A stretch of DNA of 64,000 nucleotides from positions 868,001 to 932,000 of the forward strand of contig NC_009042.1 in the NCBI RefSeq assembly GCF_000209165.1, given 5' to 3'. A model generated the notes under the pieces. That model had not been told where the DNA came from, ran no database searches, and saw only the letters and a program-made list of their open reading frames with translations. This stretch comes from Scheffersomyces stipitis CBS 6054 (lineage: Eukaryota; Ascomycota; Pichiomycetes; Serinales; Debaryomycetaceae). Shown piece by piece: positions 1-9,229 of the stretch. Made by a program: the position numbers and the translations under genes. Position 1 is the stretch's first letter, and each line of letters starts with the position of its first letter.

Positions 1-2
1 AC

Positions 3-3000
3 CTCCACATCGCCCACCGGCGGCTGCCTTCGGAATTGACAACGTTGATGGTGGAACAGTACAATCTCCAGCGACAATTGGAACAAGTCCAGGCACAACA
101 GAAGCAGATTCTCCAGCAGCAACAATTGGCTCAACAGCAATACGCTTATCCACCACCACAACAGCAGATTCAACAGCAATCCCAACAGTCACAATCTTCA
201 GAACTCATGCCACCTCCTGGTTATCGTTCTCACCTGAGATCATCGTCCACTAATGGTCCGGGTAACCAGCAAGCACACAGAAGAACTGGCTCTTCGTCCA
301 ACAACGCAGCGCAGGGCCACAACAGAAGACATTCGCTTGGTTTGAACGAAGCCATCAAAGCAGCTGCAAACCAGAGGCAGACCAACAGAACTTCTTTGAG
401 CCCATCGACAACTACACCTTCGTCTTCTGGTGCTGGATCTGATGCTACTGTAGTATCTGGAGGTGGAAACGATGACATTGTTTCTTTCAAATTTCCACCA
501 CCTCCGTCCAGCGATGATTCTGAATCGCCTTCGTCGTCTCATTCTCGTTCCAGGTCTCTAGCTTATGGCCAACAATCGTTTAAGTTCCCTGCATCTAACT
601 CTTCGGACAACTTGTTGCCTCCCACTCCTAACTTCTCGATCGGCCAGAGTCCCGAACGAGGCCATCAGAGACGAGGATCTCACTACAGAAGTGGATCCCG
701 CAACTTTGATGCCAATGGTATCAACTCAAACTGGAGAGCTCAGCAAGGAGCCAGTTCAGCTGGCAACAGTAGTAACAGTAGTAACAGCAGCAGTAGCAAC
801 AATGGTAATTATCACCAGAGACAAGCTTCTCTGCTAGAACCACCTCAGGCGTCATTTGTTCCTGGTCACAAGCCTCGTAACAGCTCGTATGGAGGTTCTG
901 TTTCTTCTTTGTCGCACTTCTTGCCTGGATCTGGTGGTGGAAATCACGGAAACACTGCTAACAATGGCCGCAAGTCTCTTTTCGCTCCTTATTTACCCCA
1001 GTCGTCTTTGCCAGAGTTGATTAGCGATGGTCGTTTGGTTACAGGTACGTTAAGAGTTAACAAAAAGAACAGATCAGACGCCTATGTCTCAACGGATGGT
1101 TTATTGGATGCTGATATCTTTATTTGTGGCTCAAAAGATCGTAACAGAGCCTTGGAAGGCGACTTAGTAGCTGTAGAGTTGCTAGTGGTCGACGAGGTTT
1201 GGGATTCCAAGAAAGAGAAAGAAGAGAAAAAGAGAAGAAAAGACAACACGTTGAATTCCAGACCATTGAATGACGATATCCACAATGATGCTACTTCTGC
1301 ACCTTCGAACGAGAGTGGAAGTACCCCAGGTACATCCTTAGAAGATGAAAACGACAGCAATGAGGGGTCTGGTTTGGCTAGAAGAGGCTCGTTGAAACAA
1401 AGACCCACCATGAAGAAGAATGACGACGTAGAGGTAGAGGGCCAGTCGTTATTATTGGTGGAAGAAGAAGAGATCAATGACGATGTCAAGCCGTTGTATG
1501 CTGGCCATGTAGTTGCAGTTGTAGACCGTATTCCTGGGCAATTATTTGCTGGTACATTGGGCTTATTGCGACCAGCGCAAGCCGCCCAGGCTGCATTGGA
1601 TAAGAAAAGCGGTAAAGAATCTTCGGTACAGACCCCCAAGTCTCCCAAGATTGTTTGGTTCAAGCCTACGGACAAGAAAGTGCCCTTGATCGCCATTCCT
1701 ACGGAACAAGCACCCAGAGATTTTGTAGAGAATCACGAAAAGTATGCCAACAGGTTGTTTGTGGCCTCAATTAAGAGATGGCCTATTACATCGTTGCATC
1801 CTTTCGGTACTTTAGTTAGTAGGTTGGGCAAGATTGAAGACCCCAACACTGAGATTGATTCCATCTTGAGGGATAATAACTTTTTATGTGACGAGTATCC
1901 CGATGATTATTCAGATCCTTCGTCCAACGTCTATGACTTACCCAGCACCGAAGCTGAATTGTCCAATCCCGATAGAATCGAGTACTTAAACGATTACATT
2001 ATTGCATTTACTCAGAATGGTACGTTTGTGGACCATGCTTTGCATGTCAAACGACTTTCTAATACCAGAATTGAGTTAGGTTTCCATGTGGTTGATGTAT
2101 CTTACTACATCAAGCCCGGTTCGACTTTGGACCGGAAATCCAAGAAAAGATCGTCTTCTGTGTTTTTGCCTCAGAAGATCGCACACTTGTTCCCTGAGCA
2201 GGTAAACGAAGTGCTCTCCTTCAAAGAAAATGAGCGTAATTTGGCTCTTTCTGTAGTTTTTGAGATCGACACTGCCAACTTTGAAGTTGAGGACTTGTAC
2301 ATTCATGAGTCTATCGTTGTTCCCAAGCAGTTGGTGAGCTACGATGCCTTCGACTCGATTTTAGAAGGTACCCCAATCGACAGTATCTCTTCGGCTACCT
2401 GCGATTATATAAAGACTTTCAGTTTGATAGCTAAAGAGTTCCGTCGGCAGAGGTTGGATAACCGTGAGTTAGGCATAACTCCAAACTTGACATTGTTGGA
2501 CCAATTGGATGATGAGAAGGTACGTTTGAACTTGAATATTTTCAAGGACAGTTTAGCCTACGACATCATCTTTGAAATTTCACACAAGGTCAATAATGCT
2601 ATAGCTGCCAAGGTGCATGCTGGTTTGGGTGAACAGGCGCTTTTGCGTCGTCATCCTTTGCCTACGTTGCAGAAGATGGAGACGTTTGTGAGAAAGGCCA
2701 CAAATTTGGGCTTCAAGATTGACACCACCACTTCGTCGACCTTGCAAAAGTCGATCTTGCTGATTGAAGACCCCGTCAAACGCAAGTGCATAGAGACGTT
2801 GTTGTACAAGTGTATGTCCAGAGGTAAATACTATGTTGCTGGAAAGCAGGATCCCGATTCCTATGGTCATTACTACTACAATCTTCCTCTTTACACTCAC
2901 TTCACGGCTCCTTTGAGAAGATATGCTGACTTGATAGTCCATAGACAATTAAAGGCCGTGTTGAATAAGGTTGAAGAGGAAAAGGATTTGGATTCTTTGA

Positions 3001-3803
3001 AGGCTACTGCTGATTACTGTAACTTCAAGAAGGACTGTGCTGCCAACGCACAAGCCCAGGCAATCCATTTGTTGTTATCACAGACAATTAACGAAGTCAG
3101 CGAGAATGCTGGTCAGTTATTGTGTATGGGAACAGTACTCCAGGTTTATGAATCATCTTTTGATGTGTTTATACCTGAGTTGGGAGTTGAAAAGAGAGTC
3201 CACGGCGATCAACTTCCTTTGGTGAAGGCCGAGTTTGACAAGGCTACACGCACTTTGGAGTTGACCTGGGAGAAAGGCGTAGATTCTGCCACATACATTC
3301 CTGCGGATGAGCAATCGTCGTTGTCGTACAGAAACTCAATCAAGAACAAGTACAGAACTTCAGCATTACAAGCAGCCAAGTTACAGAATAAGACTCTTTT
3401 GGAAAAGAACAATGTGACAACTGACTCCATCATCGAGAAGTTGGCCAGATTGAACTTGGAACCTCCCTCTTTGTCTATTCCAGCATTGAAGAGTAGTAGT
3501 GGAACCAGCGAAAACGAACCAACACAAGGTAAGGAATCTACAAGATCGATGCCTTCTTCGCCTACACAGTCTGAGTTCCCCAAGAACACCAGGACAAACT
3601 CATCTTCTCTCCTCCAGAACGATGCTTCGGCCGACTCCTTCAACGGATTGGCTCCATACTTACAAGACACCATCACGAGACCGGGCAATGTTCAAGTCAT
3701 TAAGGAGTTGAACCAGGTCCCAGTGTTGATCCGGGCCGAGATCGGCATGGCACTCCCATGTTTGACGGTTCGTGTCTTGAATCCATTTGCAGAGGAACAA
3801 TAG
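3..3803 (+). CDS. SSD1: Ssd1-like RNA-binding protein, RNase II family pseudo-nuclease (5' end outside window)
   Basis: Translational regulator that binds mRNAs of cell-wall proteins and acts in cell-wall integrity and polarised growth. The reading frame is open to the left edge, so the N-terminus is missing. The first visible codons give a His-Arg-Arg-x-Pro-Ser-Glu-Leu stretch and then a Gln-rich segment, as in Saccharomyces Ssd1. A long low-complexity Q/S/N region follows (to about base 960), then a cold-shock/S1-like segment (about 1010-1200), an acidic insert, and the RNB domain (about 1980-3000). In the RNB core the usual cluster of catalytic aspartates is reduced to a Phe-Val-Asp-His-Ala motif (about 2024-2040). 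This agrees with Ssd1 having lost nuclease activity. Codon 24-26 is CTG. Stop is TAG at 3801. Family identity is secure from length and both ends. Confidence 0.95.
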   Translation, partial: LHIAHRRLPSELTTLMVEQYNLQRQLEQVQAQQKQILQQQQLAQQQYAYPPPQQQIQQQSQQSQSSELMPPPGYRSHLRSSSTNGPGNQQAHRRTGSSSNNAAQGHNRRHSLGLNEAIKAAANQRQTNRTSLSPSTTTPSSSGAGSDATVVSGGGNDDIVSFKFPPPPSSDDSESPSSSHSRSRSLAYGQQSFKFPASNSSDNLLPPTPNFSIGQSPERGHQRRGSHYRSGSRNFDANGINSNWRAQQGASSAGNSSNSSNSSSSNNGNYHQRQASLLEPPQASFVPGHKPRNSSYGGSVSSLSHFLPGSGGGNHGNTANNGRKSLFAPYLPQSSLPELISDGRLVTGTLRVNKKNRSDAYVSTDGLLDADIFICGSKDRNRALEGDLVAVELLVVDEVWDSKKEKEEKKRRKDNTLNSRPLNDDIHNDATSAPSNESGSTPGTSLEDENDSNEGSGLARRGSLKQRPTMKKNDDVEVEGQSLLLVEEEEINDDVKPLYAGHVVAVVDRIPGQLFAGTLGLLRPAQAAQAALDKKSGKESSVQTPKSPKIVWFKPTDKKVPLIAIPTEQAPRDFVENHEKYANRLFVASIKRWPITSLHPFGTLVSRLGKIEDPNTEIDSILRDNNFLCDEYPDDYSDPSSNVYDLPSTEAELSNPDRIEYLNDYIIAFTQNGTFVDHALHVKRLSNTRIELGFHVVDVSYYIKPGSTLDRKSKKRSSSVFLPQKIAHLFPEQVNEVLSFKENERNLALSVVFEIDTANFEVEDLYIHESIVVPKQLVSYDAFDSILEGTPIDSISSATCDYIKTFSLIAKEFRRQRLDNRELGITPNLTLLDQLDDEKVRLNLNIFKDSLAYDIIFEISHKVNNAIAAKVHAGLGEQALLRRHPLPTLQKMETFVRKATNLGFKIDTTTSSTLQKSILLIEDPVKRKCIETLLYKCMSRGKYYVAGKQDPDSYGHYYYNLPLYTHFTAPLRRYADLIVHRQLKAVLNKVEEEKDLDSLKATADYCNFKKDCAANAQAQAIHLLLSQTINEVSENAGQLLCMGTVLQVYESSFDVFIPELGVEKRVHGDQLPLVKAEFDKATRTLELTWEKGVDSATYIPADEQSSLSYRNSIKNKYRTSALQAAKLQNKTLLEKNNVTTDSIIEKLARLNLEPPSLSIPALKSSSGTSENEPTQGKESTRSMPSSPTQSEFPKNTRTNSSSLLQNDASADSFNGLAPYLQDTITRPGNVQVIKELNQVPVLIRAEIGMALPCLTVRVLNPFAEEQ

Positions 3804-4113
3804 TACTCCCATTGACTTTGTAATATTTTTCTACTTACACGACTTGATGAGTTTCTTTCAAAGTGCTTTCAATTTATTTATTGTTTCCACTTATTCGTTT
3901 TCAGCATCTCTAACAATAATCAAACTTTAATAAATAATGCGGTATTATGATAAAGTAGTCCTGGATTCTTTCGTAATGAGATTTTATAGGTGTCGTCACT
4001 ATATTAAACTATAGAATTATCCCATTTTTGAAGTATACCTAATTCTATAAATAATCCATACCCTATGTACTGATCCATATGGTTTCCGTTCTATGTTGGT
4101 TGTGTTATTCTGT
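3804..4113. other. Convergent 3' intergenic region
   Basis: AT-rich spacer between the SSD1 stop and the stop of the opposing gene. It holds only the two 3' UTRs. I see no ORF, RNA gene or repeat in it. Confidence 0.6.
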
Positions 4114-5478
4114 TTATAATGTTGATACGTCTTTGCTTTCAAATATTTCTTTAATCATAGGTCGTGCTTCTTTAATCTGTTTCTGAGTCCCTGTATTAAG
4201 TTCCTTCTTCTGTTCTATGAGTTTTTCCAGACATTTCTCTTCCAAGTACTGCTGACATTCAAATAGATTTTTAAACTTCAAATCTAAACCAAGCTTTTTC
4301 TGGAAGTCTCTGGCCAAGATGGCGTCTATAGTCTTGAGTATCTCAAGGTCTTTACCAGACAAGATGCCGTTGGCTATTTTTTTCAATCTGTCGTCTTCAC
4401 TATTCATGCCAACCATGGTGTACAAGGTAGGGTTCCTTTCACAGAGGTATGTCCAGCCCTGAAGCAATGGTACATACTCCTGGCTCTCTGGAGTAATATC
4501 TGGAAGCTTGTCTAAGAATTCATTGGTGTAGATAACCATATGCCTAATGTAATGACGTTGTTGAGCTGATATCTGGTCGGAAAGCTCCTCTGGAAGTTCA
4601 ATCTGCTGGTACTTACAAGATCCGTCTACTCTGTCTTTTATGAACTTAATGCACTCATAAATGGTGTCGCAAAATTTGTCAAGGCCCAACCGCATCTTCA
4701 ACACATGAATGACTTTTTCTGAAATTCTCTTCATCATGTAAAACTCTCTTTCCGTTACACTTTCTCGGGTCTTTGTTCTGATTTCTACATTGTGGCAATC
4801 TATTAAACATAACTTGTCGAGAATCGGACATTGTTCACACAATTGTTTCCATGCCATGTAGCTTAGAGAGTAATCGATATCATAGTTGTTAGTGGTGTAC
4901 TCGTCTTCATAAGTAATCTTTGGAAGCAGGTATATCCAAGCTTCCATCTTCACTGAGACCTGCAAGAACTGTGCCAACTCTTCGAGCCTAAAACCGTTGC
5001 GATCATCTTCTAGACTCATGTTATTTTTGATTCTTCTATCTTCGATTTCTGCTTTCTGGGTAGCGAACTTAATACACTCGTAGACGTTCTTGTAGGATTC
5101 ATCCAAATTCAAATGAAATCTCAACCATAAAGTCACGTTCTTGTTAATAGTGCCGTATATTCTCTTTTCGCTTTCATCAAAGTCACCTGTGTTAAGCAGC
5201 TTGAGTTCTTCATTCTCGGTATGCATGTCATGAACCAAGTAGAGTTCCCGGGACTGTTCACAGATCTCGTTCCAGCCATCACAGAACTGGAGGTACACGG
5301 GAAGATGCTTGCTGGGCACAGGAAGACGTGCAATTGGGCCGATGACACGGTCCAAAGTCGCTAGCACAAAATCAATCTCGTCCCAGGTAAACTGGTCGAG
5401 GTCTGGAGGTATGTCAGACAAACAAGTATATAAGGGATGCTTGAGTAGTGCTTCCCAAGTCGCTTTTTCGCGACGCAT
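4114..5478 (-). CDS. Conserved-looking hypothetical protein built of three diverged repeats
   Basis: 454 aa, ATG at 5478. I do not recognise the family. The sequence is mostly helical, charged and Leu-rich, without signal peptide or membrane segment. It contains three tandem repeats of about 130-140 residues (roughly 36-145, 171-285 and 310-425). Each has a Trp-x3-Cys motif (W69/C73, W210/C214, W342/C346). Exactly 62 residues after that Cys comes a second Cys in a Glu-Cys motif (C135, C276, C408), preceded by Leu-x-Leu-Asp. Identical spacing in all three copies argues for a real, folded repeat unit. The gene is divergent from FOL2 and shares a 514-bp promoter region with it. Function unknown; cytosolic or nuclear location is a guess. 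Confidence 0.8.
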   Translation of the reverse strand: MRREKATWEALLKHPLYTCLSDIPPDLDQFTWDEIDFVLATLDRVIGPIARLPVPSKHLPVYLQFCDGWNEICEQSRELYLVHDMHTENEELKLLNTGDFDESEKRIYGTINKNVTLWLRFHLNLDESYKNVYECIKFATQKAEIEDRRIKNNMSLEDDRNGFRLEELAQFLQVSVKMEAWIYLLPKITYEDEYTTNNYDIDYSLSYMAWKQLCEQCPILDKLCLIDCHNVEIRTKTRESVTEREFYMMKRISEKVIHVLKMRLGLDKFCDTIYECIKFIKDRVDGSCKYQQIELPEELSDQISAQQRHYIRHMVIYTNEFLDKLPDITPESQEYVPLLQGWTYLCERNPTLYTMVGMNSEDDRLKKIANGILSGKDLEILKTIDAILARDFQKKLGLDLKFKNLFECQQYLEEKCLEKLIEQKKELNTGTQKQIKEARPMIKEIFESKDVSTL

Positions 5479-5992
5479 GATTTCAGAAGAAATGAAATTA
5501 TGAAAGGATTAGGGACAATATGATGAGGTTTCGAACCAAACTAATACGAATACACATAAAAACAGGCCAATTGTAATGGGCAGTAGTTCACTAGAACTCT
5601 GTAACTTCTTTACCCCAGTCTAACTTTTCATATTTCAGAAAAGGCTATACACAGGAAACATTCCCAAAAACGGCCCAACGAAGACGAAGGGCTACTATCC
5701 TTAACCGGTTTTCAAACACATTTCTGACTACACAAGTTGTCGTAGAGAACAGTGATCGTTGTTAGTTATGTCTTATATTAAGCATTTCTACACATACTGA
5801 CATCAATAATTCGTCGTTGCATAATGAACACATTTGGGCATGTGATACTCAGCACGTGATATGACTCTATGAAAAAAGTTTCAGAGATGTGAAAAGTCAC
5901 TGAACGGCATCAATTCCCAACGCTTTCTCCAGCGATAAAAGGCATTGTAGTGCTTGAAAACGACTGAACGTCACCCGGTCACATCGAGAATC
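5479..5992. promoter_or_regulatory. Divergent promoter region with E-box upstream of FOL2
   Basis: Shared upstream region of the three-repeat protein (left) and FOL2 (right). It contains ATCACGTG read on the minus strand (CACGTGAT at 5853-5860), matching the yeast Cbf1 RTCACRTG consensus, about 135 bp before the FOL2 ATG. A TATA-like GATAAAAG lies at 5934-5941. Site recognition is by consensus only. Confidence 0.45.
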
Positions 5993-6805
5993 ATGTCTGA
6001 TACTCCAGCTAAAAGCTCAGCCTCTAGCGAGCACGAAGAACTCAACGGAACCTATTCTCCTAGACCCATTTTGCCCATCAAGAGATCAAAGCTCACTGGA
6101 AGTTCTGAATTCCATGTGGGTACGCCTCTTCAGACTCGTGTAGCTTCTCCATGTACATTGAATCCCCCCATTGACAGTGACGGTTTGTCGTGGCCATCAC
6201 AGGGAGCAAGAAAGAGAATCGAGCAGACACCAGAAGAGGCGGAAGCACGAGAAGCTCGTATAGCAGATGCCGTGAAAGTCATTTTGCACGAGTTGGGTGA
6301 AGATGTAGACAGAGAAGGTTTGCTTGAGACCCCGGAACGGTATGCCAGAGCAATGTTATTCTTCACCAAGGGCTATGAAGATAACATTAGAGATGTTATC
6401 AAGAGAGCTGTTTTTGAAGAGAACCACGACGAGATGGTGATAGTGAGAGACATTGAGATTTATTCGTTGTGTGAGCACCACTTGGTTCCGTTTTTCGGCA
6501 AAGCCCATATTGCTTATATTCCCAACAAAAGAGTCTTGGGCCTTTCCAAGTTGGCCCGTTTGGCTGAGATGTATGCCCGTAGATTCCAGGTCCAGGAACG
6601 TTTGACGAAACAAATTGCCATGGCACTCTCTGAGATCTTGAGACCTCGTGGTGTAGCTGTAGTAATTGAAGCTACTCACATGTGTATGGTCAGTCGAGGA
6701 GTTCAGAAGACAGGCTCTTCAACCACTACCAGTTGTATGTTGGGCTGTTTCCGCGACCACCAAAAGACCAGGGAAGAGTTCTTAACGTTGTTGGGAAGAA
6801 AGTAG
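5993..6805 (+). CDS. FOL2: GTP cyclohydrolase I
   Basis: Converts GTP to 7,8-dihydroneopterin triphosphate, the first step of folate/pterin synthesis; cytosolic homodecamer. 270 aa from the ATG at 5993. An upstream in-frame TTG at 5954 is ignored. Residues 1-80 are a variable Ser/Pro-rich N-terminal extension. The catalytic domain runs from about 88 to the end. Zinc ligands are visible as C160 and H163 in the Cys-Glu-His-His motif and C231 in the Met-Cys-Met-Val segment. The conserved Gly-Val-x-Lys-Thr-Gly-Ser substrate loop is at about 236-242. Length matches fungal enzymes. Faces HER2 tail to tail. Confidence 0.97.
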   Translation: MSDTPAKSSASSEHEELNGTYSPRPILPIKRSKLTGSSEFHVGTPLQTRVASPCTLNPPIDSDGLSWPSQGARKRIEQTPEEAEAREARIADAVKVILHELGEDVDREGLLETPERYARAMLFFTKGYEDNIRDVIKRAVFEENHDEMVIVRDIEIYSLCEHHLVPFFGKAHIAYIPNKRVLGLSKLARLAEMYARRFQVQERLTKQIAMALSEILRPRGVAVVIEATHMCMVSRGVQKTGSSTTTSCMLGCFRDHQKTREEFLTLLGRK

Positions 6806-7171
6806 AGCTGAATTTATATCAAGACTTTATTACTGATATAATGATAATTTCATGCTATAGACCTTATTGATATCAAGACTATATCATTGATATAAAGTCT
6901 TTCAGTTCAAACCTGTCTTCCAACACGCACTACCGAACATCAACTGTTCCCTCAGACTAATTAATTGCATAGGCTCCTTTAATTCGTATTTTCATTTCCT
7001 TTACATTTTTGTTTGACCCGGTTAATTAGTGGCTTAACGATGTTATGATATTCAACACCTCATAATTTATATAATATATAAAACCCTTCGGCGGAACCCT
7101 TTAGAATGTTCAGTCGCTTTTATTTACTTAAAATACATATATACAAGAAGATAGTAGGAACCTACTTCAAT
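6806..7171. other. Convergent 3' region with an imperfect AT-rich direct repeat
   Basis: Spacer between the FOL2 and HER2 stops. Two related segments, 6816-6840 and 6869-6894, both contain TATCAAGACT followed by an AT-rich stretch ending in TGATATA. They probably lie in the FOL2 3' UTR or terminator. No gene seen. Confidence 0.5.
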
Positions 7172-8701
7172 TTATTTTACTTCCATTAACTTTTTGGATA
7201 CATCTAGCACTGTTTGATCAGCTCCAAATTGGCCCATGATTTGGATTCCATGTTTACCCCGAGGTATGGATATGGTAGGCAAACCAGCCAAAGAAGCTGG
7301 AACAGTCAAGATATCGTTCACGTAGTCATTCAAGAAGTTGGTTTCATTTTGCTGATGGTACTCTTCAAGTGTGGGAGCGCTGTTTATAGCCGTAGGAGCC
7401 ACCAAGATATCACATCTACCCAGTGTTTCTTTATCTACATTAGTATCGTTCAGAAATACATGCCTAAGATTGAACACCTGGTTGAATTCATTGACAAGCT
7501 TCTCTCTGACCTGAGTTGCCTTAATATAGTGATCTCCCGATTCTGACGAAAGCGTATAATTTCCCAAGAGAATTCTGCGCTGGACCTCTGGTCCAAATCC
7601 GTTGGTTCTGTTGGCTACAATGAGATCATGTGCTTTCTCTTGAAGGTCTTCTGTAGTTTGTCCGTATCTGACCCCATCGTAGCGAGAGAGGTTGGAGGCA
7701 GCTTCGGCTGTAGCAAGCGTGTAGTATGACAGCAACAGCTGCTTTATAGACGGAACGGACACTATCTTGACTGTATGGCCCATGTCCTGCAATTGTGAAA
7801 GAACTGAAAACCAGACTTCCTTTACTTCCTGAGAGAGATCCCCTACTACAAACTCACGGGGAACTCCTACTGTCAATGAGGTGCTGTTGACATCTTCTGA
7901 ACATTTTGATTTCAAAGAGTTCCTTATATCATCTGGCAATGATGTGGGATCCTTGTCATCGTACTTATCCAAGACATGGTACACTTTCTCTACAGTATGG
8001 ATGTCATCAGAAATGATTCCTACGGTGTCAAGAGTCTGAGCATAAGATATGACTCCCCATCTTGAGATCCTGCCGTATGTTGGTTTGAAGCCGACAGTCC
8101 CACAGTAGCTGGCTGGCTGTCTCACTGATCCCCCTGTATCAGTTCCCAAGGCAAAATTAGCAAGTTTTCCGGCAACAGCAGCCGCCGATCCTCCTGAAGA
8201 ACCTCCAGAAATGTGTGCTTTTCCAGTTTCAACTTCAACACTATACAACGGATTCAATGTCGTACCATAATGGGAATTCGTGGTAGAAGACCCCATTCCA
8301 AACTCGTCTAAGTTGCTTTTACCTAGCAAAGTCAGTCCAGCAGCATCCAAAAGCAAAACCACTGTAGCATCAAACGGACTTCTGTAGTTCAGAAGTATTC
8401 TAGAAGCTCCGGTGGAGAACTCATGAGTTGTGACAATATTGTCTTTCGCTATGTACGTAGTTCCGGAAAGACTTCCAGCCGGACTTGAAGCAGCATCCGT
8501 AGAAGCTGTAGAAGAATTGCAACTAGTGGAAGACCCGGTGACAGTGTTCTTCTCTGCAGAAGTTGTGTCTTTGTTGGTATTGATCCTAGATGAAATCAAA
8601 CTGTTCCAAGGATCAGAAGTAGATGCTGAGGCACGATGTACAAGCCGACAAAAGCTCGGAACAAGCTTCTGAGGTCGACCAACAATCCGAACACGAAGCA
8701 T
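7172..8701 (-). CDS. HER2: Mitochondrial glutamyl-tRNA(Gln) amidotransferase subunit A
   Basis: GatA-type amidase subunit of the mitochondrial GatFAB complex. It releases ammonia from glutamine so that misacylated Glu-tRNA(Gln) becomes Gln-tRNA(Gln). 509 aa from the ATG at 8701; an in-frame GTG at 8737 is not used. The first 25 residues are basic and hydroxylated, as expected for a mitochondrial presequence. The amidase triad is visible: Lys86 (Ala-Lys-Asp-Asn), cis-Ser168 in the Gly-Gly-Ser-Ser-Gly-Gly-Ser signature, and nucleophile Ser192 in Thr-Gly-Gly-Ser. The 24-residue spacing between the two serines is canonical. A Ser/Thr-rich insert (about 40-80) precedes the catalytic Lys. Divergent from MES1. 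Confidence 0.95.
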   Translation of the reverse strand: MLRVRIVGRPQKLVPSFCRLVHRASASTSDPWNSLISSRINTNKDTTSAEKNTVTGSSTSCNSSTASTDAASSPAGSLSGTTYIAKDNIVTTHEFSTGASRILLNYRSPFDATVVLLLDAAGLTLLGKSNLDEFGMGSSTTNSHYGTTLNPLYSVEVETGKAHISGGSSGGSAAAVAGKLANFALGTDTGGSVRQPASYCGTVGFKPTYGRISRWGVISYAQTLDTVGIISDDIHTVEKVYHVLDKYDDKDPTSLPDDIRNSLKSKCSEDVNSTSLTVGVPREFVVGDLSQEVKEVWFSVLSQLQDMGHTVKIVSVPSIKQLLLSYYTLATAEAASNLSRYDGVRYGQTTEDLQEKAHDLIVANRTNGFGPEVQRRILLGNYTLSSESGDHYIKATQVREKLVNEFNQVFNLRHVFLNDTNVDKETLGRCDILVAPTAINSAPTLEEYHQQNETNFLNDYVNDILTVPASLAGLPTISIPRGKHGIQIMGQFGADQTVLDVSKKLMEVK

Positions 8702-9229
8702 TATAAAGTCAACCAAGCTGAGAAGGTTGTTCTTCACAATTCGAAAGGATTATCGAAGACAAGTTCTTGTAGTCTTAACTATGGTATTGCACAGAACCAT
8801 ATAGTGCCAGACTTTTCAGTTTGTTAAGTATTGCACACAATAGCGAGCCATACTAATGACTATGGCGTTACGAAAGGCTTGTAAACCCTCACTACAACTC
8901 TACCACACGAGGATATCTCTTACCAGTACGGCCAGAAAAAGACAAGTCATTTACGACTTGATTCTCTCTTTCTTGCTAGTCACATGACACCTCTCCCGTT
9001 ACGGTACACTTCTAGCAGCTCATCGCATCTCTTGGTTCTCTTATCTATGGCAATGTCGCATTCTGAAAAACTGTGTCGTCTCTCTTCCAAAAAATGTCGT
9101 GCCATCAAATTTCTATGACTGATTTCCAGTTTCCCTCTCATTAGGCTTTCCCCATTTCGTATTTTTCTCTAGCCAATTCACAATTTACGACGCCTTCGTG
9201 CTCAAAGTGTTTCTGACATCCCTGCCATA
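8702..9229. promoter_or_regulatory. Divergent promoter between HER2 and MES1
   Basis: Shared upstream region of a mitochondrial tRNA-charging gene and the cytosolic MetRS gene. It contains the perfect 10-bp palindrome GTCACATGAC at 8979-8988, an E-box of the RTCACRTG class. The same palindrome is in the SPT4/COX18 divergent promoter. No other feature recognised. Confidence 0.5.

Noticed and set aside
1082..1696. 204-codon minus-strand frame inside SSD1
   Set aside because: Ser/Leu-rich shadow of an acidic, low-complexity coding region.
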